NCBI RefSeq assembly: GCF_000969605.1
Contig: NZ_JZUE01000038.1
Span: 1-39,959, forward strand
Source: Aquincola tertiaricarbonis
GTDB lineage: Bacteria; Pseudomonadota; Gammaproteobacteria; Burkholderiales; Burkholderiaceae_C
DNA: 39,959 nucleotides
Direction: 5' to 3'
The notes below the pieces were generated by a model. The model was not told where the DNA came from and searched no databases. It was given only the letters and a program-made list of their open reading frames with translations. This document shows, one piece after another, positions 33,627 through 39,959 of the stretch. The translations under genes and the position numbers were made by a program. Every line of letters starts with the position of its first letter. The stretch's first letter is position 1.

Positions 33627-34741
33627 GGAGAAGAAGCCTCGGCGATCTTGTGTCCGTCGAAATCACACACCAGCACCTGCAGCCGGAAGCGGCTGCCATA
33701 ACGATCGGGCGCGGTGAGCGTGCGCACCACCTGCTGCGCCAGCGCGGCATGGAAGGCCGGCAGCAGGCCCAGCGCCTGCATGCGCTCGGCTGCGAAGCGC
33801 GCGGTCTCGGCCGCGGCGATCTCTTCGCAATCCGCGGCAGGCGCGCCCACGCTGGCGGCCAGCCGGGCCAGCAGGCCGGTGTCCACCTCGGCGCGGTTGG
33901 CATGGGTGATGGTTTCGCCCTGCGCGATCTTGGTGAGCTTGCCCACCATGCCGCCGATCACCACCTGCTGCAGGCCCTGGGCCACGGCTTCGTCCAGTGC
34001 ATAGCGCAGGAAGTCGCCCATCTGCACGAAGCAGGCGGCGGGGAGGTCGGGGTGCTCGCGCATCGCGAACTGTTCGGTGCGGCCGCCGGTGGTCAGCACC
34101 ACGATGCTGCGGCCGGTCTGCGCCGCCAGCGTGGCCGCCACCTGCACGCCCTGCACCACGCTGGCCCGGTAGGCCGAGGTGCTGTAGGGCTTGACGATGC
34201 CGGTGGTGCCCAGGATGGAGATGCCGCCCAGGATGCCCAGCCGCGCGTTCAGCGTCTTGCGGGCCATGGCCTCGCCCTGCGGCACCGAGATGCACACCTC
34301 CAGACCGTCGTGCAGCAGCAGCTCGTCGGCCACCGCACGCACGTTGTCCTCGATGTTGCGGCGGGGCACCGGGTTGATCGCGGGGCCGCCCACTTCCAGG
34401 CCCAGGCCCGCCATGGTGACGGTGCCCACGCCCGTACCGCCCTTCAGCAGCACCTGGCCGGCCTGGCCGCGCAGGCGCCGCAGGTCGGCGGTGAGGTGGG
34501 CCCCATCGGTGCAGTCGGGGTCGTCGCCGGCGAACTTGACCACCATTGCATGCGCAGCCTGGGCATCGCAGCGGCCGTCGTGCACCTCGAAGCGCACGGT
34601 CTCGCCGTTGGGCAGCAGGCAGTCGATGTGGGCGGGCACCGCGCCTTCCACCAGGCCGATGGCCGCCGCCCGCGCGGCCGCGGCCGAGCAGGCGCCGGTG
34701 GTGAAACCGGTGCGGGTGCCGCGCGGCTTGGCCGCTTCCAT
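33623..34741 (-). CDS. cbiD: Cobalt-precorrin-5B C1-methyltransferase
   Basis: A 372-residue CbiD with the N-terminal [35 protein letters not shown] and the GTGVGTVT block, then GGISILGTTGIVKPYS. CbiD carries out C1 methylation in the oxygen-independent route. The ATG at 34741 is used here, but an in-frame GTG at 34747 forms a GTGA overlap with the cobH stop and has GAGG at better spacing, so the true start may be two codons earlier. The frame continues open upstream through cobH but is not a fusion. Confidence 0.95.
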   Translation of the reverse strand: MEAAKPRGTRTGFTTGACSAAAARAAAIGLVEGAVPAHIDCLLPNGETVRFEVHDGRCDAQAAHAMVVKFAGDDPDCTDGAHLTADLRRLRGQAGQVLLKGGTGVGTVTMAGLGLEVGGPAINPVPRRNIEDNVRAVADELLLHDGLEVCISVPQGEAMARKTLNARLGILGGISILGTTGIVKPYSTSAYRASVVQGVQVAATLAAQTGRSIVVLTTGGRTEQFAMREHPDLPAACFVQMGDFLRYALDEAVAQGLQQVVIGGMVGKLTKIAQGETITHANRAEVDTGLLARLAASVGAPAADCEEIAAAETARFAAERMQALGLLPAFHAALAQQVVRTLTAPDRYGSRFRLQVLVCDFDGHKIAEASSP

Positions 34742-34743
34742 CG

Positions 34744-35436
34744 TCACGCGCGCTGCGCCTCGGCCAGCGACAGCAGCGCATGCAGCGCCGCCACCACCAG
34801 CGTGGAGCCGCCCTTGCGCCCGCGGATCACGATCCACGGCACCTCGGCCAGCTCGGCCATCGCCGCCTTCGATTCGGCCGCCGACACGAAGCCGACCGGC
34901 ATGCCCACCACCAGCGCCGGCCGCAGGCCTTCCTCGCGGATGAGCCGCACCACTTCCAGCAGCGCGGTCGGCGCATTGCCGATGGCCACCACCGCGCCCT
35001 GCAGCAGGCCCTGCCGCCAGGCCTTGCGCATGGCCTGCACCGCGCGCGTGGTGTTCTCGGCCTGGGCCTGGGCGATGACGTCGGCATCGCCGATGAAGTG
35101 GTGCGCCGGCATGCCGAAGTGCGCCAGCCGCGGCTTCGACAGGCCGGAGCAGATCATCTCCACGTCGGCCACCACCGGCGTGCCGCCGCGGCGGATCGCG
35201 GCGATGCCGGCAGCAACCGCCTGCGGGTGGAAGGCGGTCAGGCCGTTGAAGTCGAAGTCGGCATTGGCATGGATCATCCGCCGCACCACCGGCCACTGCT
35301 CGCTTGTATAGGCATGCGGGCCGACCTCGGCGTCGATGATCGCGAAGCTGTCGTGCTCGATCGCCTGGCCGGCGCGGGTGAGCTGCTCGGTGACGGTGTT
35401 GGCCTGGCTGCGCATGATGTCAAGCAGCCACGGCAT
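34744..35436 (-). CDS. cobH: Precorrin-8X/cobalt-precorrin-8 methylmutase
   Basis: A 230-residue CobH/CbiC. Key features are RAGQAIEHDSFAIIDAE, VRRMIHANADFDF with the conserved histidine that assists the C11-to-C12 methyl shift, and the long TPVVADVEMICSG...GNAPTALLEVVRLIREEG...GMPVGFVSAAESK motif. The start is uncertain: the ATG at 35436 lies inside the 3' end of cbiX (17-nt overlap), while the ATG at 35415 comes 4 bp after the cbiX stop and gives 223 residues. Neither has a clear ribosome binding site. Confidence 0.93.
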   Translation of the reverse strand: MPWLLDIMRSQANTVTEQLTRAGQAIEHDSFAIIDAEVGPHAYTSEQWPVVRRMIHANADFDFNGLTAFHPQAVAAGIAAIRRGGTPVVADVEMICSGLSKPRLAHFGMPAHHFIGDADVIAQAQAENTTRAVQAMRKAWRQGLLQGAVVAIGNAPTALLEVVRLIREEGLRPALVVGMPVGFVSAAESKAAMAELAEVPWIVIRGRKGGSTLVVAALHALLSLAEAQRA

Positions 35437-36319
35437 GGATGTGCACGTGCGTGTGCTCGTGGGCATGGCCATGCGAATGCCCATGCCCCGCGTCGTGCGC
35501 GATCTCGCGGAAGCGGCAGCCGTCGCAGGGCAGCTTGCTGTCGGGCAGGCCGGCCAGCAGGTCGGCCACACGCTGCTCCAGCAGTCCGAAGATCTCGGGC
35601 TCGAAGCCGAAGTGCGTGCCGCAATGCAGGCGCAGCTGCGGATACTGCTGCTGCAGGTGCGCCACCTGGCGGTGGATGCGCTCCATCAGCGTGCCGGTGT
35701 AGAGGTAGTACGGCAGCACCACCACCTGCCGCATGCCCAGCAGCGCCTGGCGCTGCACCACCCGCTCCAGCCGCGGCCAGGCGATGCCGGTGAAGGCCAG
35801 GTCCACCAGTTCATGGTCGGCCTGCTCGAACAGCCAGCGCGCCATCTTCGCCATGTCGCCGTTGGCGCCGCGGTCGGACGAGCCGCGGCCCAGCAGCACC
35901 ACGCCGGTGGTGGTGGGGTCGGGCATGTCCAGCGCCTGCATCGCGCGGCGCAGCCGCCGCTGCAGGATGGCGAGGATGGGGTCGCAGGCGGTCAGGTGCG
36001 GGCCGTAGAGGAACTCGACGCCCGGCAGGTGCGCGCGTGCATGCTCGATGGCCTCGGGGATCTCCATCTTCACGTGGCCGGCGGCATTGAGGATCAGCGG
36101 CAGCACCAGCACGCGCCGCGCACCGCGGGCCGCAGCCAGCAGGCCGTCGTGCAGGCCGGGGGCGGCGAATTCGATGAAGCACAGCTCGATGCGCCAGCCG
36201 GGGCAGCGCTGGCGCCACTGATCGGTGAACTGGCGGATCTCCACATTGCCGCTGTCTTCGCGGGAGCCGTGGCCGATGAGCAGCACGGTGGTGGTGTCGT
36301 CGGGTGCGAGGTGTTTCAT
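35420..36319 (-). CDS. cbiX: Sirohydrochlorin cobaltochelatase CbiX, long form with His-rich tail
   Basis: A 299-residue two-domain CbiX from the ATG at 36319 (ATGA with the cobM stop). The N-terminal half holds His17 (LLIGHGSRED) and His82 (ILNAAGHVKME). The C-terminal half keeps the fold with GRGSSD, where the first histidine is replaced by arginine. A CDGC motif (Cys265-x2-Cys268) follows, then a histidine-rich tail (about 275-295, twelve His). Long CbiX of Bacillus megaterium is known to carry a His-rich region and an Fe-S-binding CxxC motif. It inserts Co2+ at the start of the early-cobalt pathway. Confidence 0.93.
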   Translation of the reverse strand: MKHLAPDDTTTVLLIGHGSREDSGNVEIRQFTDQWRQRCPGWRIELCFIEFAAPGLHDGLLAAARGARRVLVLPLILNAAGHVKMEIPEAIEHARAHLPGVEFLYGPHLTACDPILAILQRRLRRAMQALDMPDPTTTGVVLLGRGSSDRGANGDMAKMARWLFEQADHELVDLAFTGIAWPRLERVVQRQALLGMRQVVVLPYYLYTGTLMERIHRQVAHLQQQYPQLRLHCGTHFGFEPEIFGLLEQRVADLLAGLPDSKLPCDGCRFREIAHDAGHGHSHGHAHEHTHVHIHAVAA

Positions 36320-37098
36320 GCGCTGGCCTGCCGGAAGCGGTGGGTGAAGGCGGCGTCGTACAGCCGCGACTTGGTGAGCTGGGGCCACTGGCGCGCGCCC
36401 AGCGTGGGGCTGGCGATCACCATGGCCTGGCTGACGATGCCGGCCTGGCGGCACAGCTGCTTGAAGGTGGCCAGCGTGCCGCGCACGATGCGTTCCTCGC
36501 CCGGCCAGCTGGCCTTGTGCACCACCAGCACCGGCGCGTCCTCGGCCCAGCCGGCGGCGCGCAGGCCGGCTTCCACCCGGTGCAGCAGCGTGATCGACAG
36601 GAAGATGCACAGCGTGCAGCGGTGGGCGGCCAGCGCCGCCAGGTCTTCGCCTTCGGGCATGGGCGTGCGGCCGGCCACGCGGGTGAAGATGGTGGTCTGC
36701 GTCACCTCGGGCAGCGTGAAGCTCTCCACCGCCGCGGCGGCCGAGGCCATGGCCGACGACACGCCCGGCACCACGCCGATGGGCACGCCGGCGACATCCA
36801 GGGGCTGCACCAGCTCGATCAGCGTGCCGTACAGCGCGGGGTCGCCGGTCTGCAGTCGCAGCACCGTCTCGCAGCGGGCGGCCTGCGCCAACAGCCAGGC
36901 CGACATCTCGTCCAGCGTCATGCCCTTGCTGTCGGCGATCACGCAGCCCGGTGGGGCCCAGCGCGTGGCGGCCTCGTCCACCAGCGAGCCGGCGTAGAGG
37001 ATGGCCCCGGCCCGCTCGATCAGGCCGCGGCCCTTGACGGTGATCAGCTCCGGATCACCCGGGCCGGCGCCGACGAACCAGACCGTGCCCATCGTCAT
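36316..37098 (-). CDS. cobM: Precorrin-4/cobalt-precorrin-4 C11-methyltransferase
   Basis: A 260-residue methyltransferase from the ATG at 37098. VWFVGAGPGDPELITVKG, ILYAGSLVDEA, RLQTGDPALYGTLIE, VPGVSSAMASAAA and RTPMPEGEDL are the hallmarks of CobM/CbiF, which methylates C11. Its start overlaps the cbiM stop (ATGA), and the long cbiX start overlaps its own stop. Confidence 0.96.
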   Translation of the reverse strand: MTMGTVWFVGAGPGDPELITVKGRGLIERAGAILYAGSLVDEAATRWAPPGCVIADSKGMTLDEMSAWLLAQAARCETVLRLQTGDPALYGTLIELVQPLDVAGVPIGVVPGVSSAMASAAAAVESFTLPEVTQTTIFTRVAGRTPMPEGEDLAALAAHRCTLCIFLSITLLHRVEAGLRAAGWAEDAPVLVVHKASWPGEERIVRGTLATFKQLCRQAGIVSQAMVIASPTLGARQWPQLTKSRLYDAAFTHRFRQASA

Positions 37099-37730
37099 GC
37101 GGTGAGCCGCTCATCGAAGCACAGACGCGCCCAGCGCTGCGGCTGCAAGGTCCGCACGCCCTTGACCACCAGCACGGTGAACAGCGGCTCCAGCGCGACG
37201 ATGGCCAGGTAGGAAGCGGCGAACAGGCCCCAGTCGGCCAGTGCCGTCGCGTCGTTGCCGATGGCCAGCCAGAAGCCCACCATCACCGTGACGCCGGTGT
37301 AGTACACCGCGTCCAGCTTCAGGATGCGGCCCACCGACAGCGCGCCGCCGGACCGGCGCTGGCCCAGCGTGTGGTGCAGCACCGCCAGCGGCACCGACAG
37401 CGACAGGAAGTTGACCGACAGGTGCAACAGGTCCTGCGGCTCGAACACCAGGCCCTGCAGCAGCAGCCCGGCCGCGAAGCCGAACAGCGTGGGCAGGAAA
37501 CCCAGCGTCAGGTAGATGGGCATCGCGCCGATGAAGTGCAGCTCCGAAGGCCCCACCGGCCGGTGGAAGGACTGCATGAACACGGTGAAGAACAGCGCGG
37601 CCAGCACGGTGCGCAGCCACAGCTTCGGCTGCTTGAGCCAGGCGGGTGCATGGGCGGCCATCAGCGCCACCGCGGCCAGGTTGGCGGCCATCAGCTTGGG
37701 GGTGGCCAGCAGGCCGGGTTCGATGTGCAT
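37095..37730 (-). CDS. cbiM: CbiM-like cobalt transport membrane protein
   Basis: A 211-residue membrane protein with AGGAG before the ATG at 37730. It begins MHIEPGLL, and an N-terminal Met-His is the metal-binding element of CbiM/NikM S-components. Six or so membrane helices follow, with GPSELHFIGAMPIYLTLGFLPTLFGFAAGLLLQGLVF resembling the CbiM core. It probably takes up Co2+ for CbiX. No CbiN, CbiQ or CbiO is adjacent, so it either works alone or uses an energising module encoded elsewhere. Start/stop overlap with cobM supports coupling; cobB ends 18 bp upstream. Confidence 0.8.
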   Translation of the reverse strand: MHIEPGLLATPKLMAANLAAVALMAAHAPAWLKQPKLWLRTVLAALFFTVFMQSFHRPVGPSELHFIGAMPIYLTLGFLPTLFGFAAGLLLQGLVFEPQDLLHLSVNFLSLSVPLAVLHHTLGQRRSGGALSVGRILKLDAVYYTGVTVMVGFWLAIGNDATALADWGLFAASYLAIVALEPLFTVLVVKGVRTLQPQRWARLCFDERLTA

Positions 37731-37748
37731 GGTTGCTCCTGCGGTGGG

Positions 37749-39071
37749 TCAAGGGCGCAGCAGCGCGCAGGCCGCCACGGGGTTGGAAGGGAAATAGGCG
37801 TGGAAGTAGCTGGCCGTGAGCCGGCCCTGGCGGTACACCGCCTCTCCACTGCGGCCGGTGCGTGCCGGGCGCGTGTGCAGCAGCGGCGCCATCGGCGTGG
37901 CCAGGCGCGAGTAATGGAAGCTGTGCCCGCGCAGCGTGCCTTCGGGCAAGGCGGCTTCGTGCAGGCCGATGGCCGCCAGCCGCGGCTGCATCGCCGCCTC
38001 GCCGGGCAGCAGGCCGGCCATCGGCTGGCGGCGGCCGTGCACGTCGGCCAGGCCGTCGAGCAGGTACAGCAGGCCGCCGCATTCGGCCAGCAGCGGGCGG
38101 CCGGCGGCATGGTGGTCGCGCAGCGCGCGGTGCATCGGCGTGTTGGTGGCCAGCGCGTCCAGGTGCAGCTCCGGGTAACCGCCGGGTAGCCAGACGGCAT
38201 CGCAGGGCGGCAGCGCGGTGTCGGCCAGCGGCGAGAAGAAGTGCAGCTCGGCCCCGGCCGCGCGCAGCAGGTCGAGGTTGGCGGGATACAGGAAGCAGAA
38301 GGCGGCGTCGCGGGCGATGGCGATGCGCAGCCCCTGCAGCGCTGCGTCCGCTCGTCCAGGCGAGTGGCCGGAGGGCGGCGCGAAGTCGACGGCCGGCGGC
38401 AGCAGCGCGGCCACGTCGCTGCCGGCGGCCAGCGCATCGGCGGCGCGCTCGATGCGGGCTTCCAGATCGGCCAGCTCCGCTGCGGGCACCAGGCCCAGGT
38501 GGCGCTCGGGCAGCGCCATCGCCTCGTCGCGCGGCAGCGCGCCCCACCAGGCCAGGTGCGGCGGCAGGCTGTCGCGCAGCAGCCGGGCATGGCCCTCGCC
38601 AGCCACGCGGTTGGCGACTACGCCGGCGAACTGCAGGCCCGGCCGGTACTGCGCCAGGCCCAGCGCCAGCGCGCCGAAGGTCTGCGCCATCGCGCTGCCG
38701 TCGATCACGGCCAGCATCGGCAGGCCGAAGCGCAGCGCCAGGTCGGCGCTGGACGGGTCGCCGTCGTGAAGGCCCATCACGCCTTCGACGAGGATCAGGT
38801 CGGCGGTTCGTGCCGCCTCGTGCAGCACGGCCTGGCAATGGGCCTGGCCGCCCATCCACAGGTCGAGCTGCTGCACCGCGTGGCCGCAGGCATGTGCCAG
38901 CACCATCGGGTCGAGGAAGTCGGGCCCGGTCTTGAACACCCGCACGCGGCGGCCCGCACGGGTGTGCAGGCGCGCCAGGGCGGCGGTGACGCTCGTCTTG
39001 CCCTGGCCCGAGGCGGGCGCGGCAATGAGCATCGCAGGACAGCGCGCAGGGCGCTCCTGGAACGGAAGCAT
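37749..39071 (-). CDS. cobB: Cobyrinic acid a,c-diamide synthase
   Basis: A 440-residue amidotransferase (CobB in Pseudomonas, CbiA in Salmonella). The N-terminal synthetase domain has MLIAAPASGQGKTSV (P-loop) and KTGPDFLDP. The C-terminal glutaminase domain has LPGGYPELHL and the nucleophile Cys331 in LLAECGGLLYLL, plus a late histidine in GHSFHYSR. It amidates the a and c side chains using glutamine and ATP. Start: an ATG at 39071 keeps the conserved RCPAMLIAAP lead-in; an in-frame ATG at 39032 is possible. It is the first gene after the cobalamin riboswitch. Confidence 0.94.
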   Translation of the reverse strand: MLPFQERPARCPAMLIAAPASGQGKTSVTAALARLHTRAGRRVRVFKTGPDFLDPMVLAHACGHAVQQLDLWMGGQAHCQAVLHEAARTADLILVEGVMGLHDGDPSSADLALRFGLPMLAVIDGSAMAQTFGALALGLAQYRPGLQFAGVVANRVAGEGHARLLRDSLPPHLAWWGALPRDEAMALPERHLGLVPAAELADLEARIERAADALAAGSDVAALLPPAVDFAPPSGHSPGRADAALQGLRIAIARDAAFCFLYPANLDLLRAAGAELHFFSPLADTALPPCDAVWLPGGYPELHLDALATNTPMHRALRDHHAAGRPLLAECGGLLYLLDGLADVHGRRQPMAGLLPGEAAMQPRLAAIGLHEAALPEGTLRGHSFHYSRLATPMAPLLHTRPARTGRSGEAVYRQGRLTASYFHAYFPSNPVAACALLRP

Positions 39072-39130
39072 GGCAGGGGACGACGGACGACGGACACCAC
39101 CGGCCTCCTGCCTCCCCGCAGGTTGCCGAC

Positions 39131-39176
39131 ACAGGTTGCGCCGCGCGCCTTGCAGCGCGCGATGCACCCACCCTGT
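39131..39176 (-). promoter_or_regulatory. Hairpin between riboswitch aptamer and cobB, candidate expression platform
   Basis: A 7-bp perfect GC stem (CGCGCGC at 39142-39148, GCGCGCG at 39155-39161) with loop CTTGCA is flanked by a further inverted repeat ACAGG (39131-39135)/CCTGT (39172-39176). It follows the aptamer directly on the minus strand. There is no T-run, so translational control or anti-termination is more likely than a simple intrinsic terminator. The mechanism is inferred. Confidence 0.45.
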
Positions 39177-39388
39177 TGGCCGGTCTCCGGGCTGGTGGAT
39201 GTCCTCGGGCACCCTTCCCAGGCGTCTCAAGCCCAGTGGGTGTGTTGCACGAGCCGGCGCGTGTTGCCACGCGCCATCCACTTACCGTTGCGGGGGCAGC
39301 TCAGGTTGGATCGGTTCCGTTGGAACGTCTCTTCCTGATTCCCAGTTTCACTGCACCAGCCGGAGGGCCGGTGCGAGCACCAACGGGG
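39172..39388 (-). promoter_or_regulatory. Cobalamin riboswitch (aptamer) upstream of the cob operon
   Basis: On the minus strand the conserved cobalamin aptamer blocks occur in order: a 5' GGTGC...GCACC region, the B12-box core GCCCCCGCAACGGTAAG (39281-39297), CCCACTGGG (39232-39240), CTGGGAAGGG (about 39212-39221) and the closing AGCCCGGAGACCGGCC (39178-39193). This is the known adenosylcobalamin-binding element (Rfam Cobalamin class). It should repress the downstream biosynthesis operon when coenzyme is plentiful. Boundaries are approximate, and about 100 nt separate it from the cobB start. Confidence 0.95.
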
Positions 39389-39391
39389 CGC

Positions 39392-39397
39392 ACTATA
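39392..39397 (-). promoter_or_regulatory. Candidate -10 box of the cob operon promoter
   Basis: On the minus strand TATAGT lies just upstream of the riboswitch and overlaps the TAG stop of the DUF2244 gene. No good -35 sequence is seen 16-18 bp upstream (TTCCAC at best), so an activator may be needed or the true start may lie elsewhere. Confidence 0.4.
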
Positions 39398-39959
39398 ACG
39401 AGGTGTTGGTGGGAGTGGAAGGGTGTGCTGTGTCTGGTGAGGCGCGGCACCTGGCTTGTCTAGACAACGGTGCTTGGTTCGGCCATGCACCGTAGTTGAC
39501 TTGGCTGGTGTGTGCGGTTTGCACCAAGCGCCCGTTAGCCAAGACGCCAGCATCACTCGAACCGACCGCCCCCTGCCCCCGCACCACCTGCCGCAACTCC
39601 TGCAGCAGGCGCTCCCGCTGCCGCGGCGTCCCATGGCGGCCCACGGTCACCGCGGCGCCGACTGCAGCCAGCTGCAGCCCCACCGCCGGCGCCTCGGCCG
39701 GTGACACCCGCACCCAGGCCAGCGGCAGCACGGTGCGCTGCACGCGGGTGGCATGCCACTGTTCCACCACCAGATCGCCGCCGTCGATGGACAGGATGTC
39801 GCGGTCGCCGGCGCAGCGTGCATAGGCCAGCAGCGCAGCGGCCAGGGCGGTGATCTCCAGCAGCACGAAGGCCATCACCAGCGGATAGCCCATCCAGCTG
39901 AACACTGCGCCCAGCGCCAGCGTGAAGCCGGCCACCGCCGCGAACGAGGTGGCCACCTG
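39393..39959 (-). CDS. DUF2244 membrane protein (partial, N-terminus outside window)
   Basis: At least 189 codons are seen; the frame is open to the window edge. It has two hydrophobic helices at the visible N-terminus (FAAVAGFTLALGAVFSWMGYP and LVMAFVLLEITALAAALLAYA), then CAGDRDILSIDGGDLVVEQ, TRVQRTVLPLAWVRV, VTVGRH and a QRERLLQELRQVVRG ending. This is the DUF2244 pattern, often found near cytochrome c oxidase genes in Burkholderiales. About 60 further residues after VVRG are low in conservation-like character. The GTG at 39956 is not a convincing start, and the real one is outside the window. Confidence 0.82.
   Translation of the reverse strand, partial: QVATSFAAVAGFTLALGAVFSWMGYPLVMAFVLLEITALAAALLAYARCAGDRDILSIDGGDLVVEQWHATRVQRTVLPLAWVRVSPAEAPAVGLQLAAVGAAVTVGRHGTPRQRERLLQELRQVVRGQGAVGSSDAGVLANGRLVQTAHTSQVNYGAWPNQAPLSRQARCRASPDTAHPSTPTNTSL
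39456..39467. repeat. Perfect 12-bp palindrome, candidate operator
   Basis: TTGTCTAGACAA is its own reverse complement. It lies about 60 bp upstream of the possible -10 of the cob operon and inside the unusual tail of the DUF2244 gene. Adjacent is an inverted repeat ACGGTGC (39467-39473)/GCACCGT (39487-39493). Either could be a regulator binding site or the remains of a terminator for the DUF2244 gene. Confidence 0.5.

Noticed and set aside
32196-33701. Plus-strand 501-codon frame opposite cobL
   Set aside because: Antisense artefact; CbiE and CbiT motifs lie on the minus strand.
33623-35296. Apparent single frame reading from upstream into cbiD, suggesting a cobH-cbiD fusion
   Set aside because: CobH is encoded in a different frame with its own stop; the GTGA/ATG junction shows separate genes.
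38795-39100. Minus-strand frame starting at GTG 39100 just behind a good Shine-Dalgarno sequence
   Set aside because: Product is Arg/Pro/Ala-rich and out of frame with cobB; treated as chance, though it explains why the cobB ribosome binding site is hard to place.
37111-39270. 719-codon minus-strand frame across cobB and cbiM
   Set aside because: It is out of frame with both recognisable proteins and is Arg/Ala-rich only.

Overview
The window looks like chromosomal DNA of a high-GC betaproteobacterium, order Burkholderiales, probably the Rubrivivax/Leptothrix/Roseateles/Aquincola neighbourhood. The evidence is the strong G/C bias at third codon positions, FlhDC flagellar regulation, a PEP-CTERM protein, the block lptF/lptG divergent from pepA-holC-DUF2486, a CysB regulator and a large cobalamin cluster. 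I see no insertion sequence, prophage, CRISPR array or rRNA. Coding density is very high and no gene-free stretch exceeds about 325 bp; the longest, upstream of cobB, holds a cobalamin riboswitch.

Layout. 1-3.5 kb: end of flhD, flhC with a strong terminator, a membrane hybrid sensor kinase, and a convergent PEP-CTERM protein. 3.6-11.7 kb: mostly minus-strand housekeeping genes (an unlinked homodimeric pyruvate dehydrogenase E1, a RhlE-type helicase, a Kef/YbaL antiporter, a LivK-like binding protein) with two small plus-strand genes (an unknown and a DUF2383 protein). 11.8-14.2 kb: pepA, holC, DUF2486 on the minus strand. 14.2-18.9 kb: lptF-lptG-cbiX(short) with start/stop overlaps, then cysB and a methionine-type aminotransferase, which suggests a sulfur/siroheme theme. 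18.9-27.4 kb: a FimV-like protein, a short divergent crotonase-family protein, a class II aldolase, a Crp/Fnr regulator coupled to an APH-type phosphotransferase, a conserved unknown, a glutathione transferase, a small membrane protein, tRNA-Arg(TCT), a small stress-type protein and an MFS transporter.

27.5-39.4 kb is the most notable part: a 14-gene minus-strand cobalamin operon headed by a cobalamin riboswitch. The order of transcription is cobB(cbiA), cbiM, cobM(cbiF), cbiX(long), cobH(cbiC), cbiD, cobL(cbiET), cobI(cbiL), cbiG(N-terminal part), cobE(CbiG C-terminal part), cobJ(cbiH), a thioredoxin-like 2Fe-2S ferredoxin, cobO and cobC. Most junctions are ATGA or GTGA overlaps. CbiX, CbiD and CbiG point to the early-cobalt (oxygen-independent) route. 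No CobK/CbiJ reductase is visible, CbiG is split in two, and a ferredoxin is coupled to an extended CobJ. These are the best leads in the window, but they are variations on a known pathway, and I did not find a clearly new system. Just upstream of the riboswitch lies the 3' end of a DUF2244 membrane protein, whose unusual tail contains a perfect 12-bp palindrome and the likely operon promoter.
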